DNA of 64,000 nucleotides from Clostridiales bacterium (GTDB taxonomy: Bacteria > Bacillota > Clostridia > Christensenellales > Pumilibacteraceae), in NCBI GenBank assembly GCA_022511445.1, contig JAFLVE010000010.1:139387-203386 (forward strand). Direction: 5' to 3'. Position 1 is the stretch's first letter; each line of letters starts with the position of its first letter. Made by a program: the position numbers and the translations under genes. The notes beneath the pieces are model-generated. The model ran no database searches, was not told the origin of the DNA, and saw only the letters and a program-made list of their open reading frames with translations. Positions 25,087 through 34,331 of the stretch are shown here, in pieces.

Positions 25087-25851
25087 TCACTTGATGCGCT
25101 TAAAAAGCGTTTTTGCGTTTTTTGTAGTGACGCTTTCCACCTCGTCCGCGGTCATTCCGCGAAGCTCGGCTATCTTATCGCGCACATACGAAACGAAAGC
25201 GGGATAGTTAACCTGCCCTATCTTTTCGACGGGTGTAAGATAGGGCGCGTCGGTCTCGAGAAGAATCATATCGAGCGGAATTTTTTTCGCCACCTCCTGA
25301 GTGGTTTTGGAATTGCGGTAGGTAAGCTTTCCGCCGAACGCGATATAAAGCCCCTTTTTAACGCAGATGTCCGCGGTCTCGACGGACCCCGCAAAGCAGT
25401 GCATAACCCCGCCCTCGGGGAAAGCTTTATCGCGGATAAAATCAATAAAGTCGCCCGTCGCCGCGCGGACGTGAAACACCATGGGAAGCTTCAATTCCCG
25501 CGCGAGCTCGTACTGCATTGCCATTGCTTTTATCTGCGCGTCGCGGTCGTACTCGTCGTGGTGGTAGTCGAGCCCGAATTCGCCGATAGCAACAACCTTT
25601 TCGTTTTGCGCCAGGCTTTTGAACTCGTCCATAAGCGCGTTTGTGACGATTTCGGGATAGTACGGGTGAACTCCCACCGCCGCGTAAACATTGGGATTTT
25701 TCGCAACCTCCACCGCGGCGAGCGAGCTTTCCCTGTCACAGCCGATACAAATTATCGCCTCGAGGTTGTCGCGCGGCATGGCTTCTATTATGCCCTTTCC
25801 TCCGTCGCCGTATTTTTCGTCGGTTATGTGCGCGTGAGTGTCGATTAACAT
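25087..25851 (-). CDS. tatD: TatD family metal-dependent hydrolase
   Basis: 254 residues, a TIM-barrel nuclease. Metal ligands: DTHAHITDE (about 4-12), GEFGLDYHHDEYDRD (about 92-106), MVFHVRAATGD with His (about 128), HCFAGS (about 153) and ETDAPYLTP (about 203). Acts on DNA or RNA ends in the cytosol. The start at 25851 overlaps the metG stop (ATGTTAA) and follows GGGGAAAAGG; the longer frame read from 25944 is inside metG. Confidence 0.95.
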   Translation of the reverse strand: MLIDTHAHITDEKYGDGGKGIIEAMPRDNLEAIICIGCDRESSLAAVEVAKNPNVYAAVGVHPYYPEIVTNALMDEFKSLAQNEKVVAIGEFGLDYHHDEYDRDAQIKAMAMQYELARELKLPMVFHVRAATGDFIDFIRDKAFPEGGVMHCFAGSVETADICVKKGLYIAFGGKLTYRNSKTTQEVAKKIPLDMILLETDAPYLTPVEKIGQVNYPAFVSYVRDKIAELRGMTADEVESVTTKNAKTLFKRIK

Positions 25852-27800
25852 ACCTTTTCCCCGGGCTCGCCGACGGGCGCGATAAGGCGCGGAAGCCCGT
25901 TTTCGGTCGAGCAAAGCAGCATGCCCTCGGACACTATTCCGCACAGCTTTGCGGGTTTGAGGTTGGCAACAAGTACGGCCTTTTTGCCCACAAGATCATT
26001 CGGCGCGTATGCGTGCGCTATGCCGGACACCACGGTGCGGCGGCGCGTGCCGTCGAACACGGTAAGCTTAAGAAGCTTATTGGACTTTTCCACTTTTACG
26101 CACTCTTCGATTAAAACGACGCGGAGATCGGTTTTGAAAAACTCGTCGATAGTTATTTCGTCCGCGCTCTCCTTGTCGCCGTTGTTTTCGGGCGGCTTTT
26201 TGTCCGTCGGCTTTTCCTTTTTGCCGTTTACCTGCTCGGCGATTTTTTCGAGCTCGGCAAGTTCCTTTTTAATATCCAGCCTGTTCATGATAGGCTCTAT
26301 CGTTTTTGTGGTATAAGCCTTTACCTTGCCGAATTTGCACGCCGAAAAATCGACGGGAACGGGTAAGCCCAATCCGTCGAATATGCGGCGCGGGTACTTT
26401 GTAATAAACGGGAGCAACAGATTCGCTGTTACGCGGATGGCCTCGAGGAGAACGTACATTACGGTGTTAAGCCGAGCTTTATCGCCGTTCTTGTTTAATT
26501 CCCACGGCTTGTTAAGGTCGATATATTTATTCGCGCCGTCGATAACGTCGAAAATCTTTTCGAGCGCGCGGGAAATAAGCGGCTTATCCACGTCGGCGCG
26601 AACGGCTTTTATAAGCGCGTCGATTTTGTCCGCAAACGCCTTGTCGTTATCGTTAAGCTCGCCCTTACTCACCTTGCCCGAAAAATACTGCTCGCTCATT
26701 GCAAGCGTGCGGCGGACGAGGTTGCCGAGGTCGTTTACAAGGTCGTTGTTTATCGTCGAAAGAAGAAGCTCGTTGGTGTAGTTGCTGTCGTCGCCGAAAG
26801 GCATCGAGCGCAATAGATAATATCTCAATGCGTCCACGCCGTAGCGGTCGGTGAGAATGAACGGATCGACTACGTTGCCCTTGCTCTTGCTCATCTTGTC
26901 GCCGTCAAGCATTATCCAGCCGTGCCCGTATTCGCGCTTGGGAACGGGGATATCGAGCGCCATAAGTATCGCCGGCCACACGATTGCATGGAAACGCACA
27001 ATCTCTTTTGCCATGACGTGAATATCGCACGGCCAGTATTTTTTAAACTTAGACTCGTCCTTACTTCCGTAGCCGAGCGCCGTAATGTAATTGGGAAGCG
27101 CGTCTATCCAAACGTAAATTACGTGCTTTTTGTCGAACGGAACCTTTATGCCCCAGTCGAAGGAGGTGCGAGTAACCGCAAGGTCCTCTAAGCCCTTGTC
27201 GATAAAGTTGTTTACCATCTCCTTTACGCGCGAATCGGGCTGAAGGAAATCGGTTTCGGTAAGGAGCTTACGCACTCTGTCCGCGTACTTGCTTAAGCGC
27301 AGGAAGTAGCACTCCTCCTTGGCGTCCTTTACCTCCCTGCCGCAGTCGGGGCACTTGCCGTCCACTAACTGCGTTTCCGTCCAGAACGACTCGCACGGCT
27401 CGCAGTATTTTCCGCTGTACTCGGACTTATAAATATCGCCCTTTTCGTACAGCTTGGTGAAAATTTCGGCTACCGCCTTTTCGTGCTCGGGGTCGGTCGT
27501 GCGGATAAATCCGTCGTTAGATATATCCATTCTCTCCCACAGCGCCTTTATACGCTCCGCGAGCGAATCGACAAACGCCTTGGGCGATAATCCCTTTTCC
27601 TCCGCCGCCTTTTGCACCTTTTGACCGTGCTCGTCCGTGCCTGTAAGGTAGTACACGTCGTAGCCGTCCATGCGCTTAAAGCGCGCTATCGCGTCACAGC
27701 ACACGGTGGTATAGCAATGCCCTATGTGGAGCGCGCCGCTCGAATAGTATATTGGCGTCGTAATGTAAAACGGTTTCTTTTCGGTTGATTTTTTTGCCAT
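25845..27800 (-). CDS. metG: Methionyl-tRNA synthetase
   Basis: 651 residues. HIGH motif GALHIGHCYTT near 18-28, zinc-binding CEPCESFW..CPDCGREV (about 127-148), KMSKSKGN near 301-308, and a C-terminal tRNA-binding/dimerisation domain (about 550-651) after a charged linker. Charges tRNA-Met in the cytosol. A CGGAGAG ribosome site precedes the ATG. It follows the ABC gene by 39 bases and overlaps tatD, so it is within one transcript. No T-box leader is visible. Confidence 0.97.
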   Translation of the reverse strand: MAKKSTEKKPFYITTPIYYSSGALHIGHCYTTVCCDAIARFKRMDGYDVYYLTGTDEHGQKVQKAAEEKGLSPKAFVDSLAERIKALWERMDISNDGFIRTTDPEHEKAVAEIFTKLYEKGDIYKSEYSGKYCEPCESFWTETQLVDGKCPDCGREVKDAKEECYFLRLSKYADRVRKLLTETDFLQPDSRVKEMVNNFIDKGLEDLAVTRTSFDWGIKVPFDKKHVIYVWIDALPNYITALGYGSKDESKFKKYWPCDIHVMAKEIVRFHAIVWPAILMALDIPVPKREYGHGWIMLDGDKMSKSKGNVVDPFILTDRYGVDALRYYLLRSMPFGDDSNYTNELLLSTINNDLVNDLGNLVRRTLAMSEQYFSGKVSKGELNDNDKAFADKIDALIKAVRADVDKPLISRALEKIFDVIDGANKYIDLNKPWELNKNGDKARLNTVMYVLLEAIRVTANLLLPFITKYPRRIFDGLGLPVPVDFSACKFGKVKAYTTKTIEPIMNRLDIKKELAELEKIAEQVNGKKEKPTDKKPPENNGDKESADEITIDEFFKTDLRVVLIEECVKVEKSNKLLKLTVFDGTRRRTVVSGIAHAYAPNDLVGKKAVLVANLKPAKLCGIVSEGMLLCSTENGLPRLIAPVGEPGEKVC

Positions 27801-27839
27801 GGTAACTCTCCGATTAACAGGTTGAATGTGTTTGCGATT

Positions 27840-30599
27840 TTATTCTGTCCGCAGCGCGTCGACGGGGTCTTTCTGCGCCGCGAGTCTTGCCGGTATCAGA
27901 CCGGATATAAGCGTCAGAATAATGCTTACGCCTATCATTACAAACGCTTGCCAGATAGGTAGCGCCGCGATATTCGGCACTCCGAACAGCGTTCCTATAA
28001 TAATGTTTAAGATTAACTGGAATATATAAGTAATGCCTATACCGAATATACCCGAAATGCCGCCTATCATAAACGTTTCGGCAATGAACAGCGCGGAAAC
28101 GTCGCGCTTCCTGCCGCCGAGCGAGCGAATAACGCCTATCTCCTTTACGCGCTCTATTACGGACACGTAGGTGATAATAGCTATCATAACGGTGGAAACG
28201 ACAAGGGACAGCGAGGTAAAGGCGACGAGCGCGGCGGTTACCATTTCTATCATGTCGTTAATAAGGCTTATCGCAAGCCCGAGGTTGTCGGCATAGGTTA
28301 TTTCCGGTCTGTCTTCCTTTGCTATCTCGACGCCGCCCACGGTAAGGGGACCCGCGCCGTTCCACTTTTCAATATAGTCGGTCACGTTGTCCTTGTACGA
28401 GAAGTTGGTGGGATAAATGGAAATGCTGCTCGGAATATCCTTTCCGCCAAGCTCTCTAAGCGACAGCATGTAGGTATCCGTTCCGCCGAAGCCCGCTATC
28501 TGAAGCATTGCTCCCGCCTCGGACGGCTTGCCGACGTAGAACGTTTCGGTGTAGTTTTCGCCGTCGAGGTAGTACGTAATTGCATAGCGCGGAATGTTGT
28601 CCATCGTTATGCCCTGCGAGGAAACGGTGCTTGTAAACGTCTCCATACCGAGCGGGGCGAGCACGGTCGAAAGGTACTTGACGATTTCCGACTTGAGATT
28701 AACTGCGAGAATTTCCTCGGAGAGCGCGCTCGTGTAGTAGAAGCCGGACGACATACTGCCGTACGAGAGGTCTTCCTTCGGTCTTAATATCGCCGACACC
28801 TTAAGCGTTATTCCGCCCTCCCACTCTTCGTCCGAGTACGGACTGTAATCGAACGAGGGATTAAGCGGCGAAAACGCGTCGGCCTTTTTGGTAAACACAA
28901 CGTCGTTGGGATACCAGGTGTACGTTTTGCCGAGCAGCTCGGAATAGTCGAGCTTGTTTCTATCGAGCTCGGGGTCGTAAGTGTCGAGCCCCATTGCGCC
29001 GTAGCAATGGTTTAAAAACTCGTCCTGCGAGTAAAAACCGTACTGCGCAAGCATAAGATCGGTGAGCGCGGTGTCGCGGCTTACTACAATCATAATCTCG
29101 TCCGCCCCGGTAGCCACCTTGCTCTTTTCGGGATCGGAAATTATATCGTACTGCGACAGTATAAAATCCTCGCCGCCCGGCGACTGACGGAAAGAGTTGT
29201 TTACCATTGTAAAGTACGAGGTAAACGCCGCCTGTTCGGTGTGCGCGAGCATGCCGAGATAGGTTTGCGTTGCGGACTGAAGCGACATGTTTTTCACAAC
29301 CTGCTTCGTAGCGCCCTCCGCTCCGTCCTCGTCCTTTTCGGTAAACGTAAAGTCGGTGTAAAGGTTGTTGGACAGGTCGAGTCCGTAATTGACCGAAATG
29401 GATTTATAGTTTTCCTTAGGCATTTCGAGGACGTACTTTACGTAGTCCTTGGTTATGTTGTTCTTTACGCGGAGGGTGTCCATTGCCCCGCTGCTTTTAA
29501 CAAGGGTCTCTATAAGCTTATCTATGTTTACCTTGCCGTTTTCGACGGAGTCCTTTATCGCGGGACCGGCCGCGGCGGAGCCCATCATGCTCTCCATGAG
29601 CGCGGTAAAATCGAGCGTTTCCTCGCTTATCGTTATGGGGTTGCCGGACAGCATATCGTTTTGCATGTTTTCTATGTAGCCGGTAACGCCCGCCGACACC
29701 GCAAGAACGGTCGCAACGCCCACTATGCCGATAGAGCCCGCAAAGCACACGAGCACCGTGCGCTTTATCTTGCTCAGTAGATTCTTTGCGGAAAGCCTAA
29801 ACGCGTTCCACACCGAAAGCTTCGATTTTTTGATTTTTTCCTTTTTGGGCGCTTCCGGTACGGACTTTTCGACTTCGGGCGGCTTCTGCTCCGCCACGGG
29901 GCTTTGCTCTTCCTCGTCCGGATTATAAGGATTGGAGTCGTCCGTTACAAGCCCGTCGAGAAGGCGGATTATCCGCGTGGAATACTGCTCGGCAAGCTCG
30001 GGGTTGTGCGTAACCATTATTACGAGGCAGTCGGACGAAATCTCTTTTATTAGGTCCATAATCTGCTTGGAGGTAACGGTGTCAAGCGCGCCCGTCGGCT
30101 CGTCGGCAAGAAGTATCTCGGGGTCGTTTACGAGCGCGCGCGCAATCGCCACGCGCTGGCACTGTCCGCCCGAAAGCTGATTGGGCTTTTTGTTGTACAA
30201 GCCCTTAAGCCCCACCTTGTCGAGCGCCTCGTGCGCGCGGCGAATCCTCTCCTGCCTCGGCACGCCAGAAATGTTAAGAGCAAGCTCGACGTTTTCGGAA
30301 ATGGTCTGGTGCGGAATGAGGTTGTAGCTTTGAAAAACAAATCCTATCTTGTGGTTGCGGTAGGTGTCCCAGTCGCGGTCGTGATAGTTTTTTGTGCTTA
30401 CGCCGTTAATGACGAGGTCGCCCGTAGTATAATGATCGAGTCCGCCTATGATATTGAGCATGGTCGTTTTTCCGCAGCCCGACGGACCGAGGATAGACAC
30501 AAACTCGCTCTCCCTAAACGAGAGCGATATCCCCTTCAGCGCATGGACCTTTTCGTCCGCCACCTTATAATCTTTTGTTATTTCGCGTAATTCAAGCAT
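27840..30599 (-). CDS. MacB-like ABC ATPase fused to FtsX-type permease
   Basis: 919 residues. N-terminal ATPase (1-225): Walker A GPSGCGKTT, signature LSGGQCQRVA, Walker [12 protein letters not shown], switch VTHN. A proline/charged linker leads to one membrane helix near 290, a large external domain (about 310-785), then three helices (about 795-910) of the FtsX permease. This is the clostridial one-chain type that exports or extracts peptides, lipids or drugs, often with antimicrobial resistance. First gene of a seven-gene minus-strand run, with its own promoter and GAGGTGA ribosome site. Confidence 0.93.
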   Translation of the reverse strand: MLELREITKDYKVADEKVHALKGISLSFRESEFVSILGPSGCGKTTMLNIIGGLDHYTTGDLVINGVSTKNYHDRDWDTYRNHKIGFVFQSYNLIPHQTISENVELALNISGVPRQERIRRAHEALDKVGLKGLYNKKPNQLSGGQCQRVAIARALVNDPEILLADEPTGALDTVTSKQIMDLIKEISSDCLVIMVTHNPELAEQYSTRIIRLLDGLVTDDSNPYNPDEEEQSPVAEQKPPEVEKSVPEAPKKEKIKKSKLSVWNAFRLSAKNLLSKIKRTVLVCFAGSIGIVGVATVLAVSAGVTGYIENMQNDMLSGNPITISEETLDFTALMESMMGSAAAGPAIKDSVENGKVNIDKLIETLVKSSGAMDTLRVKNNITKDYVKYVLEMPKENYKSISVNYGLDLSNNLYTDFTFTEKDEDGAEGATKQVVKNMSLQSATQTYLGMLAHTEQAAFTSYFTMVNNSFRQSPGGEDFILSQYDIISDPEKSKVATGADEIMIVVSRDTALTDLMLAQYGFYSQDEFLNHCYGAMGLDTYDPELDRNKLDYSELLGKTYTWYPNDVVFTKKADAFSPLNPSFDYSPYSDEEWEGGITLKVSAILRPKEDLSYGSMSSGFYYTSALSEEILAVNLKSEIVKYLSTVLAPLGMETFTSTVSSQGITMDNIPRYAITYYLDGENYTETFYVGKPSEAGAMLQIAGFGGTDTYMLSLRELGGKDIPSSISIYPTNFSYKDNVTDYIEKWNGAGPLTVGGVEIAKEDRPEITYADNLGLAISLINDMIEMVTAALVAFTSLSLVVSTVMIAIITYVSVIERVKEIGVIRSLGGRKRDVSALFIAETFMIGGISGIFGIGITYIFQLILNIIIGTLFGVPNIAALPIWQAFVMIGVSIILTLISGLIPARLAAQKDPVDALRTE

Positions 30600-30646
30600 G
30601 CTTCACCTCTTAGATGACAATACCCCAATATAATTTTGTACATTAC

Positions 30647-30675
30647 AGTATACTCTTTTTTGTAACAAATGTAAA
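30647..30675 (-). promoter_or_regulatory. Promoter of MacB-like ABC / metG run
   Basis: TTTACA (30670-30675), 17-base spacer and TATACT (30647-30652) on the minus strand. Confidence 0.7.
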
Positions 30676-30755
30676 ACAAAAAAACGTACGTGAATGCGCA
30701 TAAATTGCGCTACGGCGCGAATACTACACACAAAAGAATTTTTTCGGAGCGTTTT

Positions 30756-31238
30756 ATGACAAATAAAAACAATGTAGATAACAATCCGTGCGAGCGTAAC
30801 GGCGACTGCAAGATTTCCGCCGCGGACGTCGCGCGCGCGGAAGTATTCCCCAAGCATACGCATCTCCGCCATAGCGCCGACTCCGAATGCGGCGAGGATT
30901 GCGGCTGTCTGAACTCGCATTTGCGCAAAGAGGACTGCGAATGCGGCTGCGACGATAAAAGCGGTAATTGCGAGTGCGCAAACGAGAGCAACCGCGACGA
31001 GGACTGCGAATGCGGTAAAGATTGGGAAAGCGCCGCCGATAGTAAAACCGGCTATTCCGCCTCTGCGTCTCCGTCCGTGCCCGCCGACCCCGCGTGCCGC
31101 GGCAATTCTTTGCTCGAATGCGGCGTCGACGTTTTTGCGGGAAACGAAACTTACGGCACGGTCCGCTCTCGCCCCACTAACCCGAATTACAAAATGATCG
31201 ACCCCGACGACGACTCCGCCGACGCGGGAAAAAGCTAA
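30756..31238 (+). CDS. Cysteine-rich acidic protein, unknown
   Basis: 160 residues with 14 Cys clustered at about 45-100 in repeats of the form ECGxDCGC, DCECGC and NCECANE. There is no signal peptide or membrane helix, and the rest is hydrophilic and acidic. CGGAG sits before the ATG at 30756. The Cys spacing recalls metal-binding or spore-coat-type proteins; the collagen-like protein at 44290 has a similar Cys/Asp-rich head. No family is recognised. The 3' end (18 bases) is repeated downstream at 31297-31314. Confidence 0.65.
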   Translation: MTNKNNVDNNPCERNGDCKISAADVARAEVFPKHTHLRHSADSECGEDCGCLNSHLRKEDCECGCDDKSGNCECANESNRDEDCECGKDWESAADSKTGYSASASPSVPADPACRGNSLLECGVDVFAGNETYGTVRSRPTNPNYKMIDPDDDSADAGKS

Positions 31239-31296
31239 CCAACCGAATGTCAGACGAATTTCGTGTGTGGACTCTATAAGTAATTTTACATTCCAC

Positions 31297-31314
31297 CCGA
31301 CGACTCCGCCGACG
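31297..31314 (+). repeat. Direct copy of the 3' end of the Cys-rich gene
   Basis: CGACGACTCCGCCGACGC occurs at 31208-31225 inside the gene and again at 31297-31314 after its stop; about 70 bases of palindromic-type sequence lie between. Confidence 0.6.
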
Positions 31315-31335
31315 CAAATTAAATGAAGTCCAATA

Positions 31336-31366
31336 AAAAATCGACAAGCGCTCTTGTCGATTTTTT
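31336..31366. terminator. Bidirectional terminator
   Basis: AAAAAATCGACAAG and CTTGTCGATTTTTT (stem 31341-31348 with 31353-31360), between convergent genes. Confidence 0.88.
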
Positions 31367-31370
31367 GTAG

Positions 31371-32009
31371 TTATTCCCTTTTTGCTCCGCAGTGCACACA
31401 GAATTTATCGTCCTCGTCGATTTCCTTGCCGCATTCCTTGCATACATTTTTCTTGCTTTCTTGGGGCGCTTCGCTCTCGTTTTGCGCAGCCTCCAAAGCG
31501 GCGCGCTTTTTGTCCGAAATGTATTTAAACAGCGCGCACACCGCCATTGCTATAAAGCATACCGCAGGCTGAAGCGCCGCCGCCGCAAACGTTGCCGTGT
31601 ACGTAACCGCCGGCGAATCGGCACGTAAAGGAAATTCCCACTCGGGCATTTTCCCAACCATATATCCTACCGTACTCGCGACGTGCACTATCGAAAAGGC
31701 TATAAGCACAAGCGCAAGCCCGACAAGCACGAACACGGAAGCAAACCTAAGCTTTTCTATCTTGAGCGATACCACCGAAAAGGCGACGCCTATCACGGTT
31801 ATTCCCGCCGCCGCCATAAACAGTCCTGCGGTCATGTTTTGGAACTCTTTCCACTCCCCGTACATTTGATACGGGGAAAACAACTGCAAGTGAATAAAGT
31901 TGATAAACAGCGTAACAACGGCAATCGCCGCCACAAACAGCGCAAACCCGTACACCACGTTTCTGATAACGTGCGCCGATTTGTCTTTCCTTTCGGTCTT
32001 TTCCACCAT
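31371..32009 (-). CDS. Membrane protein with C-terminal zinc ribbon
   Basis: 212 residues. Four membrane helices (about 20-40, 60-80, 88-112, 135-165) and a C-terminal zinc ribbon CKECGKEIDEDDKFCVHCGAK. The topology is the reverse of the usual N-terminal zinc-ribbon protein. Expressed from TTGACA-17-TATAAT with GAGGT before the ATG. Role unknown. Confidence 0.75.
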   Translation of the reverse strand: MVEKTERKDKSAHVIRNVVYGFALFVAAIAVVTLFINFIHLQLFSPYQMYGEWKEFQNMTAGLFMAAAGITVIGVAFSVVSLKIEKLRFASVFVLVGLALVLIAFSIVHVASTVGYMVGKMPEWEFPLRADSPAVTYTATFAAAALQPAVCFIAMAVCALFKYISDKKRAALEAAQNESEAPQESKKNVCKECGKEIDEDDKFCVHCGAKRE

Positions 32010-32032
32010 AATAGTACCTCGCTTTTTTTGCT

Positions 32033-32061
32033 ATTATATATCTATTAAGAACACATGTCAA
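32033..32061 (-). promoter_or_regulatory. Promoter of zinc-ribbon membrane protein
   Basis: TTGACA (32056-32061), 17-base spacer, TATAAT (32033-32038), minus strand, with a normal leader of about 20 bases. Confidence 0.85.
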
Positions 32062-32123
32062 GCGGGTTTTTAAATGTAGGTGTATAAAGTTTTTATATCG
32101 GTTAATATGTGTTCTCGGCTGAA

Positions 32124-32170
32124 TAAAAAAGACCGCGGCGCGGTCCTTTATTATTATCTATTCGTTCTTT
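32124..32170 (-). terminator. Terminator in dispersed GACCGC repeat
   Basis: GACCGC-GGC-GCGGTC (32131-32145) followed on the minus strand by TTTTTTATTC. Flank on the other side keeps traces of the TTCACTCTTCACTA motif. Confidence 0.75.
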
Positions 32171-32178
32171 TCTCTTAC

Positions 32179-32727
32179 CTATTTTTTATTATTCCCCTGC
32201 TTCGGCATAACCACGAGCATAATCTTATTCTGTTCCTCGTTGTACATGACGGGGATATTCTGCCCGTCGCGGCGGATAAAGCTTTTATTAATATCCTTAG
32301 CCCACGCCTTGGGGAGCGACATTATAAACTTATTCTCGCCGTTAAGCTCGAACGAGACCGACACTCTGTTTCGAACAAACTCGTCGCTTTCGGACGACAC
32401 GCGGCGGACGAGCGCGCTTACGGCAACCGCGCCGACAAGCCACGACTCCACGTTTTTCCTGTTGCGGATATTTTCTATTATCACGTTAAGCGTGTACGCG
32501 AGAACGAGCGCGGACGCGGCGTCGATAACGGACACGCCGACGGTAAGATTGTCGTTCCAAACGAAAGCGCCCGCCGCGTGCGCAATGCCGAGCGCGGCGG
32601 TGGTAACGGGCGCGACGAGAGTCAGTCCCAATACGACGTAGAGCAAAACGGCGGACGCGCCGCTGTAGATTTTGCCGACGTCGAGCACCGCTTCGATATT
32701 ATTTGCACTGTATTTTTTTTCGTTCAT
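32179..32727 (-). CDS. Hypothetical membrane protein
   Basis: 182 residues; three hydrophobic segments (about 20-45, 55-85, 95-112) followed by a soluble beta-rich end (VSFELNGENKFIMSLPKAW..VMYNEEQNKIMLVV). GGAGAAGGC precedes the ATG; TTGACG-17-TACTAT lies upstream. No family recognised. It stands divergent from dnaN. Confidence 0.7.
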   Translation of the reverse strand: MNEKKYSANNIEAVLDVGKIYSGASAVLLYVVLGLTLVAPVTTAALGIAHAAGAFVWNDNLTVGVSVIDAASALVLAYTLNVIIENIRNRKNVESWLVGAVAVSALVRRVSSESDEFVRNRVSVSFELNGENKFIMSLPKAWAKDINKSFIRRDGQNIPVMYNEEQNKIMLVVMPKQGNNKK

Positions 32728-32845
32728 GCCTTCTCCGCGCGGGGCGAAAAACCCGCCGCGCTTTTATAGTAACACATCTAAGCTTTTTCGTCAATCGGCT
32801 CGGCTAAAAAACCGCCGTGCGCCCCCTAATTGGGTCTAAATGATA

Positions 32846-32874
32846 TTGACATTTTCGTTGCGGCGTGGTACAAT
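32846..32874 (+). promoter_or_regulatory. Promoter of dnaN
   Basis: TTGACA (32846-32851), 17-base spacer, TACAAT (32869-32874); leader of about 20 bases with GGAG. Confidence 0.88.
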
Positions 32875-32901
32875 ATAAAAAAACAAAAACGGAGAAAACA
32901 A

Positions 32902-34005
32902 ATGAAGCTTGAATGCAACGGAAACGATCTCGCCGACGCCGTCGCGAGAGTAATCAAGGCAGTACCCGCGCGCTCGACAAACCCCATACTCGAGGGCATA
33001 AAGCTGACCGCCGAGGACGGCACGCTTACGCTAACCGCTACCGACTACGAGTTGTCGATAGAGCACATGATTCGCGCCAAGATATTCGAAACGGGCGAAG
33101 CGGTCGTGCCCGGCAAGCTGTTCGGCGACTTTGTCAAAAAGCTGACAAGCCAAACCATTCTGCTCTCGACAAGCGGCGACAAGCTTACTATAAACTACGA
33201 GCGCAGCGAGGGCAAGTTCAGCTGCTACCCCGCCGAGCAATATCCCGCGGTCAACAAGATAGAGGACACCCAGCACTTCGAAATGAAAAATTCGGAGTTT
33301 AAGGACCTTGTAAACAAAGTCGCATTCTCGGTGTGCACGGACGATTCGCACCCGACGCTTAAGGGCGTGCTTCTCGAGATTTCGGACGACGGAATCGTGT
33401 CCGTCGCGCTCGACGGCTACCGCCTTGCAAAATGCGTTAAGCCCATAATCGGCACAACCGCCTCGACGAGCATCGTCGTGCCCGTACGCGCGATTATGGA
33501 AATTTCGCGTATAGTAGAGGACAACGACGACGCGATTAAGTTCAACCTGCACAAAAACTTCCTTATGGTAAGCGTGGACGCGACCACCGTCACCACGCGC
33601 CTTATAGACGGAGAGTTCGTCAACTACCGCCAGATAGTGCCCACCCACTTCGACACCAAGGTGTACATACCCAAATCGCTGTTCGAGGACGCAATCGACC
33701 GCGCGGTGCTCATGGCTCGCGGCGAAAAGAACAACTACCTCGTCCGCTTCGACATTACCGAAACCAATATGACGGTTCGCTCCCGCAGCGACGTAGGCAC
33801 AGTCGAGGAAAACCTCCCCGTCAAGACGGACGGCACGGACATTACCATTTCCTTTAACGCCCGCTACTTCACCGAGTTCTTGCACTACATGAACTGCGAG
33901 ACGATTGTATTAAACCTTACCAATTCCACCTCGGCGTGCATTGTCTCGCCCGTCGGCGGTCTCGACGAATACATCTACCTCGTCCTTCCCGTCCGCAGCA
34001 ACTAA
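32902..34005 (+). CDS. dnaN: DNA polymerase III beta clamp
   Basis: 367 residues, the ring-shaped sliding clamp of replication. Opens MKLECNGNDLADAVARVIKAV and has the three clamp repeats; RSTNPILEGI near 23-32, SDDSHPTLKGVLLE-like CTDDSHPTLKGV near 147, and YIYLVLPVRSN at the end, matching the conserved MPMRL-type tail. GGAG precedes the ATG. It is alone, with promoter and terminator of its own; neither dnaA, recF nor gyrB is near, unlike the usual origin cluster. Confidence 0.97.
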   Translation: MKLECNGNDLADAVARVIKAVPARSTNPILEGIKLTAEDGTLTLTATDYELSIEHMIRAKIFETGEAVVPGKLFGDFVKKLTSQTILLSTSGDKLTINYERSEGKFSCYPAEQYPAVNKIEDTQHFEMKNSEFKDLVNKVAFSVCTDDSHPTLKGVLLEISDDGIVSVALDGYRLAKCVKPIIGTTASTSIVVPVRAIMEISRIVEDNDDAIKFNLHKNFLMVSVDATTVTTRLIDGEFVNYRQIVPTHFDTKVYIPKSLFEDAIDRAVLMARGEKNNYLVRFDITETNMTVRSRSDVGTVEENLPVKTDGTDITISFNARYFTEFLHYMNCETIVLNLTNSTSACIVSPVGGLDEYIYLVLPVRSN

Positions 34006-34080
34006 GCCCGTAACTTTCGCACAAAAAACCCTCGCGTTAAAAGGGCGTCATTCTTAGAGAATAACTTTGGTTGAAAAAAA

Positions 34081-34123
34081 CCCACTATACTTTATAAGTG
34101 AAGTATAGTGGGCTATATTTTTA
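34081..34123 (+). terminator. Terminator of dnaN
   Basis: CCCACTATACTT (34081-34092) pairs perfectly with AAGTATAGTGGG (34101-34112), then CTATATTTTTATT. Confidence 0.85.
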
Positions 34124-34125
34124 TT

Positions 34126-34288
34126 GTGCGGCTAACGCCTAGATTTCTCCGCTGCGTTCGCTGCGCTCACTTCGGTCGAAATGATGGGAGGGCGGTAGTA
34201 AGTGCGACTATACTTAATTAAAGCGGTAATGCTTACACTACCGTCCGTCATTCCGAGCTTGTCGAGGAATCCAGGCGATCCGCCGCAC
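34126..34288. repeat. MITE-like element with imperfect terminal inverted repeats
   Basis: About 163 bases between GTGCGGC and GCCGCAC. The ends match inward over some 70 bases with mismatches: GCCTAGATTTCTC against GCCTGGATTCCTC, TCGAAATGA against CGGAATGA, and GGCGGTAGT against ACGGTAGTG. The CGAGGAATCC and CGAAATGA segments are typical of dispersed intergenic repeats. No clear target duplication. No coding frame. Covers most of the gene-free stretch 34006-34331. Confidence 0.65.
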
Positions 34289-34331
34289 TTATAAGTAAAC
34301 AAATATAATCGCGAGAAATTATGTTTTTCGT

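Noticed and set aside
27801..27839. T-box leader for metG
   Set aside because: Only 39 bases lie before metG and no stem with specifier or antiterminator is seen.
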